Assembly (NCBI GenBank): GCA_038323375.1
Contig: JBBQGV010000002.1
Location: 74,057-138,056 of the forward strand
Length of the DNA: 64,000 bases
DNA from: JABWAJ01 sp038323375
Lineage (GTDB): Bacteria > Bacteroidota > Bacteroidia > Chitinophagales > Saprospiraceae
Direction: 5' to 3'
The notes beneath the pieces were generated by a model. The model worked only from the letters and a program-made list of their open reading frames with translations, ran no database searches and was not told the DNA's origin. Below are positions 7,912-15,470 of this stretch, piece by piece; positions within the stretch are counted from its first letter, which is position 1, and the number at the start of each line of letters is the position of its first letter. Position numbers and translations under genes: made by a program.

Positions 7912-9303
7912 TTAATCAGCGTAAGCCGGAACTTCTGTAAGTTTGCCGTTGGATTGCGACACTAAGAGCGTTCCCTGCACGTATTTTTCGTCGTGTTGGG
8001 AAGCGTCCAATCCGATTTCTTCATCTTCGAAACTGACACGCATCGGTTCGATCCAGTTGATGAGTTTAAAAATGAGAAAGGAGACGATCGTACTGTAACC
8101 TGCGGCAATCGCCAATCCTGTCAACTGCTTGAGGAAGAAAGCGTAGTTACCATAAAAAAGCCCTTCGGCACCAGCACTGTTCACCGTGGTGGTGGCAAAA
8201 ATTCCGGTAAACAGCATTCCCGCCATGCCGCCGATGCCGTGACAAGGGAATACGTCTAGTGTGTCGTCCAATTTCAGTTTCGACTTGTAGTAGACTGCGA
8301 TATTGGAAATGACTGCTGAAGCAACACCGATAAAAATACTGGCAGGAATGGATACAAAACCTGCACCCGGGGTGATGGCAACCAGGCCAACCACTGCGCC
8401 GATGCAGAAACCCAGCACGGAAGGTTTTTTGCCTTTCAACACATCAAAAAACATCCACGACAAGCCGGCAGCCGCTGCCGCAGTATTGGTGGTCGCAAAA
8501 GCGGATACCGCCAATCCATTTGCGCCCAAAGCGGAACCCGCATTAAATCCAAACCAGCCAAACCAGAGCAATCCGGTTCCAATCAGGACGTAAGGAATAT
8601 TCGCCGGCGGAATCTCCTGATTGTCAAGGTGAACAATTCGGCGCTTTAATGCTAAAGCCCCCATAAGTGCTGCGCAGCCTGCCGAAATATGCACAACAGT
8701 ACCTCCGGCAAAATCGAGTACACCCAATTTAAACAGGAAGCCTTCCGGGTGCCAGGTCCAGTGTGCTAATGGCGCATATACCAGAAGGCTGAACAAGACG
8801 ATAAAAAGGGTGTAGGATCTAAAGCGAATGCGCTCGGCCACAGCGCCTACGACCAGTCCGGGCGTAATGATGGCAAACATGAGCTGGAATAAGGCAAATA
8901 ACGCCAGAGGAATCGTGGGCGCCAGGCTCCAGGGCGCTCCGGAGGTCACATCTTTAAAAAACAGGAAGGTCATCGGGTTGCCGATTACCCCGCCGATACT
9001 TTCGCCAAAGGCTAAGCTGAAGCCGACCGCAATCCACAGAACACTGACCACCCCTGCAGCCACTACACTTTTGATCATTGTGGAAATCACGTTTTTCCGA
9101 TGCACCATGCCGCCGTAAAAAAAGGCAAGACCGGGCGTCATCAAAAAAACAAGTGCCGTTGCTACAATGATCCAGGCAATGTCGGCGGCATTGTACTTGC
9201 CGTCGTCGGTATAACTTGGAAGGTTTGGAACAAAGATCGCAATCACTGCCACAAGGGCCAGCAGTGAAAACGGAACAGCTTGTTTGAGTGTGATTTTTTT
9301 CAT
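7912..9303 (-). CDS. amt: ammonium transporter
   Basis: A 463-residue Amt/Mep/Rh channel with 11-12 hydrophobic helices. Family hallmarks are visible: AFFYGGMVHRKNVIST near residue 60, DFAGGTVVHISAGCAALMGAL near 200 (conserved pore His region), GWFGFNAGSALGANG near 250 and CHGIGGMAGMLFTGIFA near 355, with the second pore His. A first hydrophobic segment acts as signal or first helix. The C-terminal tail SFEDEEIGLDASQHDEKYV is the cytoplasmic stretch that, in other Amt proteins, contacts the PII protein GlnK. No glnK gene is next to it; instead a porin-like gene follows in the same direction. The 559 bases upstream hold no gene I can support. Confidence 0.95.
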   Translation of the reverse strand: MKKITLKQAVPFSLLALVAVIAIFVPNLPSYTDDGKYNAADIAWIIVATALVFLMTPGLAFFYGGMVHRKNVISTMIKSVVAAGVVSVLWIAVGFSLAFGESIGGVIGNPMTFLFFKDVTSGAPWSLAPTIPLALFALFQLMFAIITPGLVVGAVAERIRFRSYTLFIVLFSLLVYAPLAHWTWHPEGFLFKLGVLDFAGGTVVHISAGCAALMGALALKRRIVHLDNQEIPPANIPYVLIGTGLLWFGWFGFNAGSALGANGLAVSAFATTNTAAAAAGLSWMFFDVLKGKKPSVLGFCIGAVVGLVAITPGAGFVSIPASIFIGVASAVISNIAVYYKSKLKLDDTLDVFPCHGIGGMAGMLFTGIFATTTVNSAGAEGLFYGNYAFFLKQLTGLAIAAGYSTIVSFLIFKLINWIEPMRVSFEDEEIGLDASQHDEKYVQGTLLVSQSNGKLTEVPAYAD

Positions 9304-9790
9304 GATGTTATGTTTAGTTAAGAAATAGACTATCCATTCCGGCTTGCAGCAGCAAGCCCGGCACGAGTAATTTTATAGGCAAAAATTTGGCGAATTCTGC
9401 GTTAAGTGTCGCTGGACGAAATAACTGTCCACTTTTCCAGGAGTCATTTTCCTCCTGCCTAAAGGAGCGCGGCGTAATCACGGAACATTTCCTTTGTCGA
9501 AATGAATCGAATTACGCAAAACGATTGTTTGCAATCTATGATTTGTGGCAACATTATTTGGTAGGACTATGTAAAATTAGGCCGTGTTGAGAAGGTTGGT
9601 ATCATCAAAAACCCACTTTTTTTTATCGAAATGAGATAAGATGAATAATTCGGTGATTTGTTTCAACCAAGCAATTATATGTGAATAGATTCTGCGTTTG
9701 ACAAAATATGATTCTGAATTACTGTACTCAATTTTTATCCTTTTTGGGGCTTTAATCCCGAAAAACAAAAAACAGAGAGATTCTGAAGAC
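9304..9790. other. gene-free region upstream of amt
   Basis: No convincing gene. The half nearest amt has ordinary composition and must carry the amt promoter, but I could not identify a clear TAnnTTTG box. The half from about 9590 is strongly AT-rich. Short readings on both strands there have no recognisable motif. It ends at the bidirectional terminator of 9791-9828. Confidence 0.4.
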
Positions 9791-9828
9791 AAAAAAATCC
9801 AGTCGGCAACTAGCGCCGACTGGATTTT
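9791..9828. terminator. bidirectional intrinsic terminator
   Basis: A 13-base stem (9795-9807 with 9815-9827, core TCCAGTCGGC / GCCGACTGGA) with a 7-base loop, an A-run before it and T-run after it. On the minus strand it terminates the small membrane protein gene at 9863. Confidence 0.85.
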
Positions 9829-9862
9829 GGGTGCGGAAAAAAGCAGGGCTTTCCGCGAGGGG

Positions 9863-9994
9863 TTACCCGCTCATATACACAAAATAGACGAGTAAGATCA
9901 GCGCAATAGTCACCCCAATGATGACGTACATTGCTTTTTTTGCACTTTCCTGCTGGCGCTTATTCGCAATCAGCTTCCTTTTTGATTTTGCCAT
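9863..9994 (-). CDS. small single-pass membrane protein, 43 residues
   Basis: The reading from the ATG at 9994 gives a basic N-terminus (MAKSKRKLIANKRQQ), then one hydrophobic helix MYVIIGVTIALILLVYFVY and a short MSG tail. The shape is N-in, with the positive residues staying in the cytoplasm. The intrinsic terminator at 9791-9828 lies 35 bases after the stop, which supports a real transcript. The protein has no recognisable family; proteins of this size and layout often act as accessory or stabilising subunits. It shares direction with the helicase and nuclease genes upstream, with a gap of 121 bases. Confidence 0.65.
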   Translation of the reverse strand: MAKSKRKLIANKRQQESAKKAMYVIIGVTIALILLVYFVYMSG

Positions 9995-10115
9995 AATCAG
10001 ATCTTGTTTTTCGCTTGCTGTGAAGAATTTCCTATCCTACAAATAAAGGTACTAAGCGCATCTCTACCAAGCAGCCGGGCAAAAATATTGTCAAAAAAAT
10101 CAGCGCTTGCCCGCG

Positions 10116-11417
10116 CTATTTGTAAAGTTGGCGTTCGTAAAACTCGACGACTCGTTCATCAGTCATAATATCCTGATAACGAAGCGGATGCCTCAGCACA
10201 ATTCCGTCAAGTGTCCGGCACCTGCTGAGGGCAACGTACGTCTGCCCGTTTTCAAAGGCACCTTTATCTAAATCTACGATCAGCCGGTCAAAGGTTTTGC
10301 CCTGAGACTTATGGATGGTAACGGCCCAGGCTAACCGCAGGGGCAGTTGATTAAACGTTCCTACAACTTCCGTTTCGATGCGGGTTTGATCTTCCGGGTG
10401 GACTTTATACTGCAATACTTCCCAGTCCATTCTTTCGGTTTCAATATAGCGCCGTTGTTCCCCTTCTTCTACCATAACCGTTACGGTTTCAGCTTCCAGC
10501 TTTACTATTTTGCCAATCGTACCGTTCACAAAACGACGCTGGAGGTCATTTTTGGTAAACATGACCTGCGCATTGAGCTTTAAGTTAAGGGAGGGCTCGG
10601 CAGGGTAGAGGCTGGGGTTGAAGTTGCCGGTAACGCGCGCAGCGTACGTAGCGGATGGAAGCGGAATACGCGCCAGTTCCGTCAGGTTAATCGCATCCAC
10701 CCGGGCATTACGCGCCGAAAGGGTAATGTAATAATCCGTTGAGGTAAATCCGGGAATGTAGCGCTTATTCAATTCCTCCAGATCGTCTTCGTCCACCCGG
10801 TTCAGGCGGATAGCGTCTAAGAGTTTCAAAAAGTATTTGTTCTCCTGCCGGTAAACCTTTTGCAACTCAAGCATCTCCAATTCAATCTCTGACCGGATAA
10901 CAATGGAGGAAAAAAAATAAGGCGATTCATAGCGCGTTTGCAGGAACATCATCTCGGTTTCAGAAGACACCACTGGCGGCAATTGGAATAAATCGCCAAA
11001 AAAGACCACCTGCACGCCGCCAAATGGCAACGGATTTTCTCGGTTGACTCTGAGGAAATAGTCAATATTGTCGAGCAGGTCGGCCCGCACCATCGAAATT
11101 TCGTCAATCACCAACACTTCAATATGCTGATAGAGTTTGCGATTGAACCGCTTTTTGATGTCTCGGCGATCGAGTGGCTTGGCCGGAAACCCAAAAAAAG
11201 AATGAATCGTTTGCCCCTGCACATTAAGGGCTGCAACGCCGGTTGGTGCCAATACGACCGTTTTTTTTCGGGTTGTACTCCTGAATAATTGCAACAGGGT
11301 AGACTTGCCGGTACCCGCCTTGCCGGTAATGAACAAATTCCGCCCCTGCTTCTCAATCATGTCGAGGGCGAGGCGAAAATCGTCGTTCAGTTCCAATGGC
11401 GTTTTATCAAGTCCCAC
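10116..11417 (-). CDS. PIF1/RecD-like superfamily 1B helicase
   Basis: A 433-residue ATP-dependent DNA helicase. Motif I is FITGKAGTGKST at about 29-40, motif Ia VLAPTGVAALNVQG, motif II VIDEISMV (Walker B), motif III FFGDLFQLPPV. The C-terminal RecA domain has AWAVTIHKSQGKTFDRLIVD and YVALSRCR, the SF1 motifs V and VI. Proteins of this shape (PIF1/Dda type) unwind 5'-to-3' and are used in replication restart and in clearing protein roadblocks. There is no extra N-terminal domain, so it is a minimal core. It is followed by a small membrane protein and preceded by the EEP nuclease with a 12-base gap, so nuclease and helicase may be co-transcribed, although one is secreted and the other cytosolic. 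Confidence 0.88.
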   Translation of the reverse strand: MGLDKTPLELNDDFRLALDMIEKQGRNLFITGKAGTGKSTLLQLFRSTTRKKTVVLAPTGVAALNVQGQTIHSFFGFPAKPLDRRDIKKRFNRKLYQHIEVLVIDEISMVRADLLDNIDYFLRVNRENPLPFGGVQVVFFGDLFQLPPVVSSETEMMFLQTRYESPYFFSSIVIRSEIELEMLELQKVYRQENKYFLKLLDAIRLNRVDEDDLEELNKRYIPGFTSTDYYITLSARNARVDAINLTELARIPLPSATYAARVTGNFNPSLYPAEPSLNLKLNAQVMFTKNDLQRRFVNGTIGKIVKLEAETVTVMVEEGEQRRYIETERMDWEVLQYKVHPEDQTRIETEVVGTFNQLPLRLAWAVTIHKSQGKTFDRLIVDLDKGAFENGQTYVALSRCRTLDGIVLRHPLRYQDIMTDERVVEFYERQLYK

Positions 11418-11429
11418 AAATATTTCAGG

Positions 11430-12476
11430 TTATTGGATTGGTTTCGCAAGGTATATAAAGACAGGCAAATGATCGCTGAAACCTCCGATATAAGTATCGC
11501 CTGAAAAAGTGCGATGGGGATAACCCCGGTATTGTCCTGATTTTTGAAACAGGTAGTTCTCATTAAAAATCCGGGCGTTGTAGAACTGGAATCCCCCGGC
11601 TTTTTCATTGATCAATCCATGGGAAATAATGATCTGGTCGAACAGGTTCCAGGAATCCTGATAAGCCAGCGTTCCGATGCCTCTTTTGAAAAAATCGTAC
11701 ATCGGGTTAAAAAGCGCTCCTTTTTTGGTGTCTTCTTTTTTAAAATTCGCGGCCAGAATCTTCTTCACGCTCGGGCTGGTGGGGTCGTCGTTCAAGTCGC
11801 CCATAATGATGATTTTGGCATTTGGATCGGCTTGCATCAGCGAATCGGCAATGTTTTTGCAAATCAATGCCGCTGCATTGCGGTATGGCTGAGAGGCCGC
11901 TTCACCCCCTCTGCGGGAAGGCCAGTGGTTGACCAAAATATGAAGGGGCTCACCATCGTATAAGCCGGATACAAAAAGGATATCCCGTGTTTTTCGAGTG
12001 CTGCCGTCCGGGTTGTAAATGGGCATCAAGACTGCCTGGCTCGAAGTGGGTCTGAAATATTTGGCTTGATAGAGCAAGCCGACATCAATGCCGCGTTCAT
12101 CCGGGGAATCAAAATGGATGATCTGGTAGTTGCGTGCAGCCAGTTTGGGCTGTTTCACCAAATCTTCCAATACCCTGCGGTTTTCGATTTCTGCCACACC
12201 GAGGATTGAAATCCCATCCGGGCTAAGTTCTACGCCCAACTCCGAAATAACCCGGGCCATATTGCCCTGTTTTTCCTGGTAAATGGTTTCGTTCCAGTTT
12301 TTTTTGCCATTGGGCAAAAATTCAGAATCGTCGATCAGGGGATCGTCTTCCGTGTCGAACAGGTTCTCTAAGTTGTAAAAACCGATAGCCCCTACTTTAT
12401 ACTGTTGTGCTTTTTGAGCAAGCAGGGTGTAAGCCGACAGGGTAAGCAGCAAAAGGAAAAAAACAAATCTTTTCAT
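11430..12476 (-). CDS. secreted endonuclease/exonuclease/phosphatase-family protein
   Basis: A 348-residue EEP-fold (DNase I-like) phosphodiesterase. A signal peptide (FVFFLLLLTLSAYTLLAQ) precedes the domain. Catalytic-site motifs are in order: FYNLENLFDTEDDP (metal-ligand Asn), GVAEIENR (metal-ligand Glu), NHWPSRRGG (catalytic His), IIMGDLNDDPTSPS (Asp and Asn) and GGFSDHLPVFI (SDH box). The full set suggests an active enzyme that cuts phosphodiester bonds in the periplasm or outside, most likely in DNA or RNA. It is divergent, across 156 bases, from a TonB receptor and DUF5689-like lipoprotein, and I read the three as one scavenging unit. The substrate is inferred from fold and context. Confidence 0.85.
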   Translation of the reverse strand: MKRFVFFLLLLTLSAYTLLAQKAQQYKVGAIGFYNLENLFDTEDDPLIDDSEFLPNGKKNWNETIYQEKQGNMARVISELGVELSPDGISILGVAEIENRRVLEDLVKQPKLAARNYQIIHFDSPDERGIDVGLLYQAKYFRPTSSQAVLMPIYNPDGSTRKTRDILFVSGLYDGEPLHILVNHWPSRRGGEAASQPYRNAAALICKNIADSLMQADPNAKIIIMGDLNDDPTSPSVKKILAANFKKEDTKKGALFNPMYDFFKRGIGTLAYQDSWNLFDQIIISHGLINEKAGGFQFYNARIFNENYLFQKSGQYRGYPHRTFSGDTYIGGFSDHLPVFIYLAKPIQ

Positions 12477-12594
12477 GGTTGTTGATTAGATGACAGACGA
12501 TTGGACGACAAAAGCCAAGTAATGGATACGTACAGGCGCATTAAGTTTACGTTAATTTTGACCGATCTAAAAAAAACTGATTCAAGTGAAATGC

Positions 12595-12602
12595 TACCTT
12601 TG
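12595..12602 (+). promoter_or_regulatory. -7 promoter element of the TonB receptor
   Basis: TACCTTTG matches TAnnTTTG exactly, 30 bases ahead of the ATG at 12633. The expected TTG at 19-20 bases upstream is not clear. A transcript starting about 7 bases later would leave a leader of about 24 bases. Confidence 0.55.
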
Positions 12603-12632
12603 CATCACTTTGTCTAATTGAAGCTCAAAAGT

Positions 12633-15440
12633 ATGCTTAATTCTAAAAAAGTACTCCTTTTTCTCTCCACCGCATTCTTCTTTTTACCCAGCCTGATCTC
12701 AGCTCAAACTGTTACGATTCAAGGCCGTATTAAAGATGGACAAACCGGCGAAGCAGTCCCGGGGGTCGAAGTTCGCTTGTTGCGTACAAGCGTTTTCACC
12801 GACACCGATGGCGCTTTCAGCCTTTCTACCAGTTCCGATGCCCGCGATGCCGTCGTGAGTTTATCCAGGCCAGGCTTTGCAAATTTGGATCTTTTGGTTG
12901 ACTTGGGTGCCGAAAACATTAACTTAGGCACGATAAACCTGACTTCACAAGCAGGTATTGACCTGCTTTCCGGTGAAGAAGTCATCTCCACCGTTACGCT
13001 TTCTTCTGATGAGGGCAACAGCGAAGGCGCTCAAAACATTGCCGGGGTGCTTACCGCCTCCAATGACCTTTTTGCTTCAACAGCTGCTTTTGGTTTTAGC
13101 GCAGCCCGTTTTCGCATCAGAGGCTACGATTCGGACAATAACCTGATTTACCTGAACAACATCCCGGTCAACGACCAGGAAGATGGTTTCGTCTTCTGGA
13201 ACGCCTGGGGCGGTCTGAACGACGCTGTTCGCAGCCGCTCCAATTCTATCGGACTTCAGCCTACCGAATACACATTCGGCGGGGTTGGTGGTGCGGTGAG
13301 CATTGATACGCGGGCGTCTTCGCACCGCAAACAATTGCGCGTTTCTTATGCCGTTTCCAACCGCACCTACCGCCACCGCTTAATGGCTACGTATTCGACC
13401 GGCATGAAAAATGGATGGGCCTTAACCCTCTCCGGGTCTCACCGCTGGGCGGAAGAAGGTTATGTGCCGGGAACTTCCTACGATGCGTGGTCCTACTTTC
13501 TTTCGGTAGACCGAAAAATCAACGACCGCCACACTTTAAACCTGACTGCTTTGGGCGCTCCAATCATTCGCGGGCGTTCTACTTCCTCCGTTCAGGAAAT
13601 GTACGACATAGCCGGAACGAACTTCTACAATTCCTATTGGGGGTATCAAAATGGCAAAAAGCGCAACAGCCAAATGGTGAATACCAACCAGCCTCTGGCC
13701 ATTCTGCGGCACGACTGGAGTATTTCGAACAAAACCTCGATGACCACAGCCATCAGTTATGAATTCGGACGAGATGGGCTCACCGCACTCGACTGGTACG
13801 ATGCGCGCGATCCCCGACCGGATTATTACCGCCGCCTGCCGAGCTATATCGAAAACGACCAGCGCGACGATGTGGAGCAATTGCTGCGCGAAAATGAAGA
13901 CCTGCGTCAGGTAAATTGGGCTGGCATGTACGATGCCAACCGAAACAGCATTCAAACCATAAACGATGCCGATGGGATCGAAGGCAACAACGTAACGGGA
14001 AAACGGTCGCAATACGTGGTGGAAGAACGCCGGGCAGACATGACCCGTGCGAGTTTCAATTCTAATTTCCGGAGCGCAATCAGCGATAATTTTACACTCA
14101 CTGCTGGCTTATCCTACCAGTCGCAAACAACGAAATATTTCAAAGTATTGGATGACCTGCTAGGGGGCGATTTTTATTTGGACATTGACAAATTTGCCGA
14201 GTTTGGGAACGCTGGGAATAATGAAGTCATTCAGAATGACGTGAGTGCCACCAACAAACTTGTACAGAAAGGAGAAAAATTTGGATACAACTACGACATC
14301 GTCAATAACCGGGCGGGCGCCTGGGTTCAGGGCGAATGGAAATCCAATAAATTTGACTTTTTTGCTGCTGCCAACGCCAATAACTCCAGCTTCTGGCGCG
14401 AAGGGAAGGTTCAAAACGGAAGGTTTGAAAACTCCATCGGCAAATCGGAAGTTCAAAATTTTATAGATTATAGCGTAAAAGGCGGCGTCACCTACAAATT
14501 AGATGGCAGGAACTATTTTGTGTTGAACGGTGCCTACCTGACCCGCGCACCTTTCACCCGCAATGCTTATGTTTCTCCCCGTACCCGCGCCGATTTTGCG
14601 GAAGGGGCCGTCCTTGAAAAAGTCCTTTCGGTTGAAGCCAATTACCTCCTTCGCTCACCGGGTCTGAAAATTAAGGCGACCGGCTATTTCACCCGTTTTG
14701 ACGACCAGATCAACATCCGCAGTTTTTATTTAGACAATGCCCTGGTTGATGACAACGGGGTAAGCGGCGGTTTTGTAAACTACATCATGAGCAATATTTC
14801 CACCCAACACATGGGGGTTGAATTGGCCGCCGAAGTAACAACGCCTATCACAGGATTGAAAGTGAAAGCCGTTGCAGCAGTCGGTGAGAATATTTACACC
14901 AACCGTCCGGATGTGGAAGTTTTCCTCGATCAGGATGCTGCATCATTGGGCAAAAGGCAGGTTTACATCAAGAATTTCTATGTCGCGGGCTCTCCGCAGA
15001 CCGCGATGAGCTTTACGTTGAGCTACAATGCAAAACGGTTTTGGTTTGCCAACCTGAGTTTCAATTATTTCGATAACAGTTGGATTGACTTTTTCCCGGA
15101 ACGCCGCACAACGGAAGCCGTTTCTTATGTGGATGATCCGGAATACATCAACGAAGTCGTAGAACCGGGTTCGCCGCTGTGGAAACAGATCATTGATCAG
15201 CAAAAAGCGCCGTCCGCATTCACGATGGATTTTTTTGGTGGTAAATCATGGAAGATCAACAATTTGTTCATTTACCTGAATGTAGGGGTGAACAATATCT
15301 TAGACAAAAAAGACTTTATTACCGGCGGCTATGAACAATACCGCTTTGATTTTGAGGGCAAAAACGTCAACAGGTTTCCACCGCGTTATTTCTATGGATT
15401 TGGCAGGAACTACTTTGTGAGTTTGGCTTTCCAGATCTGA
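12633..15440 (+). CDS. TonB-dependent receptor with carboxypeptidase-regulatory-like domain
   Basis: A 935-residue outer-membrane transporter. A signal peptide (VLLFLSTAFFFLPSLISAQ) is followed by a beta-sandwich domain (TIQGRIKDGQTGEAVPGVEV, residues ~23-110), then the plug, with RFRIRGYDSDNNLIYLNNIP around 155-175 as the usual plug core. A long barrel ends FGRNYFVSLAFQI with a penultimate-aromatic C-terminus. No SusD-like partner follows; instead a DUF5689-like lipoprotein lies 30 bases downstream. I start at the ATG 12633 and not the TTG at 12618, because it sits right at the signal peptide and suits the -7 box at 12595-12602. The substrate is unknown, and the divergent secreted nuclease suggests nucleic-acid products. 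Confidence 0.9.
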   Translation: MLNSKKVLLFLSTAFFFLPSLISAQTVTIQGRIKDGQTGEAVPGVEVRLLRTSVFTDTDGAFSLSTSSDARDAVVSLSRPGFANLDLLVDLGAENINLGTINLTSQAGIDLLSGEEVISTVTLSSDEGNSEGAQNIAGVLTASNDLFASTAAFGFSAARFRIRGYDSDNNLIYLNNIPVNDQEDGFVFWNAWGGLNDAVRSRSNSIGLQPTEYTFGGVGGAVSIDTRASSHRKQLRVSYAVSNRTYRHRLMATYSTGMKNGWALTLSGSHRWAEEGYVPGTSYDAWSYFLSVDRKINDRHTLNLTALGAPIIRGRSTSSVQEMYDIAGTNFYNSYWGYQNGKKRNSQMVNTNQPLAILRHDWSISNKTSMTTAISYEFGRDGLTALDWYDARDPRPDYYRRLPSYIENDQRDDVEQLLRENEDLRQVNWAGMYDANRNSIQTINDADGIEGNNVTGKRSQYVVEERRADMTRASFNSNFRSAISDNFTLTAGLSYQSQTTKYFKVLDDLLGGDFYLDIDKFAEFGNAGNNEVIQNDVSATNKLVQKGEKFGYNYDIVNNRAGAWVQGEWKSNKFDFFAAANANNSSFWREGKVQNGRFENSIGKSEVQNFIDYSVKGGVTYKLDGRNYFVLNGAYLTRAPFTRNAYVSPRTRADFAEGAVLEKVLSVEANYLLRSPGLKIKATGYFTRFDDQINIRSFYLDNALVDDNGVSGGFVNYIMSNISTQHMGVELAAEVTTPITGLKVKAVAAVGENIYTNRPDVEVFLDQDAASLGKRQVYIKNFYVAGSPQTAMSFTLSYNAKRFWFANLSFNYFDNSWIDFFPERRTTEAVSYVDDPEYINEVVEPGSPLWKQIIDQQKAPSAFTMDFFGGKSWKINNLFIYLNVGVNNILDKKDFITGGYEQYRFDFEGKNVNRFPPRYFYGFGRNYFVSLAFQI

Positions 15441-15470
15441 TATTTAAAAAAATAAAATACATCATCTGTT

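Noticed and set aside
9577..9792. A 71-residue minus-strand reading in the AT-rich gap upstream of amt.
   Set aside because: No family motif, no promoter I can point to, and it ends in the A-rich flank of a terminator. Base composition can give it by chance.
12618..12632. TTG start for the TonB receptor.
   Set aside because: An ATG at 12633 sits closer to the signal peptide and suits the -7 box at 12595-12602.
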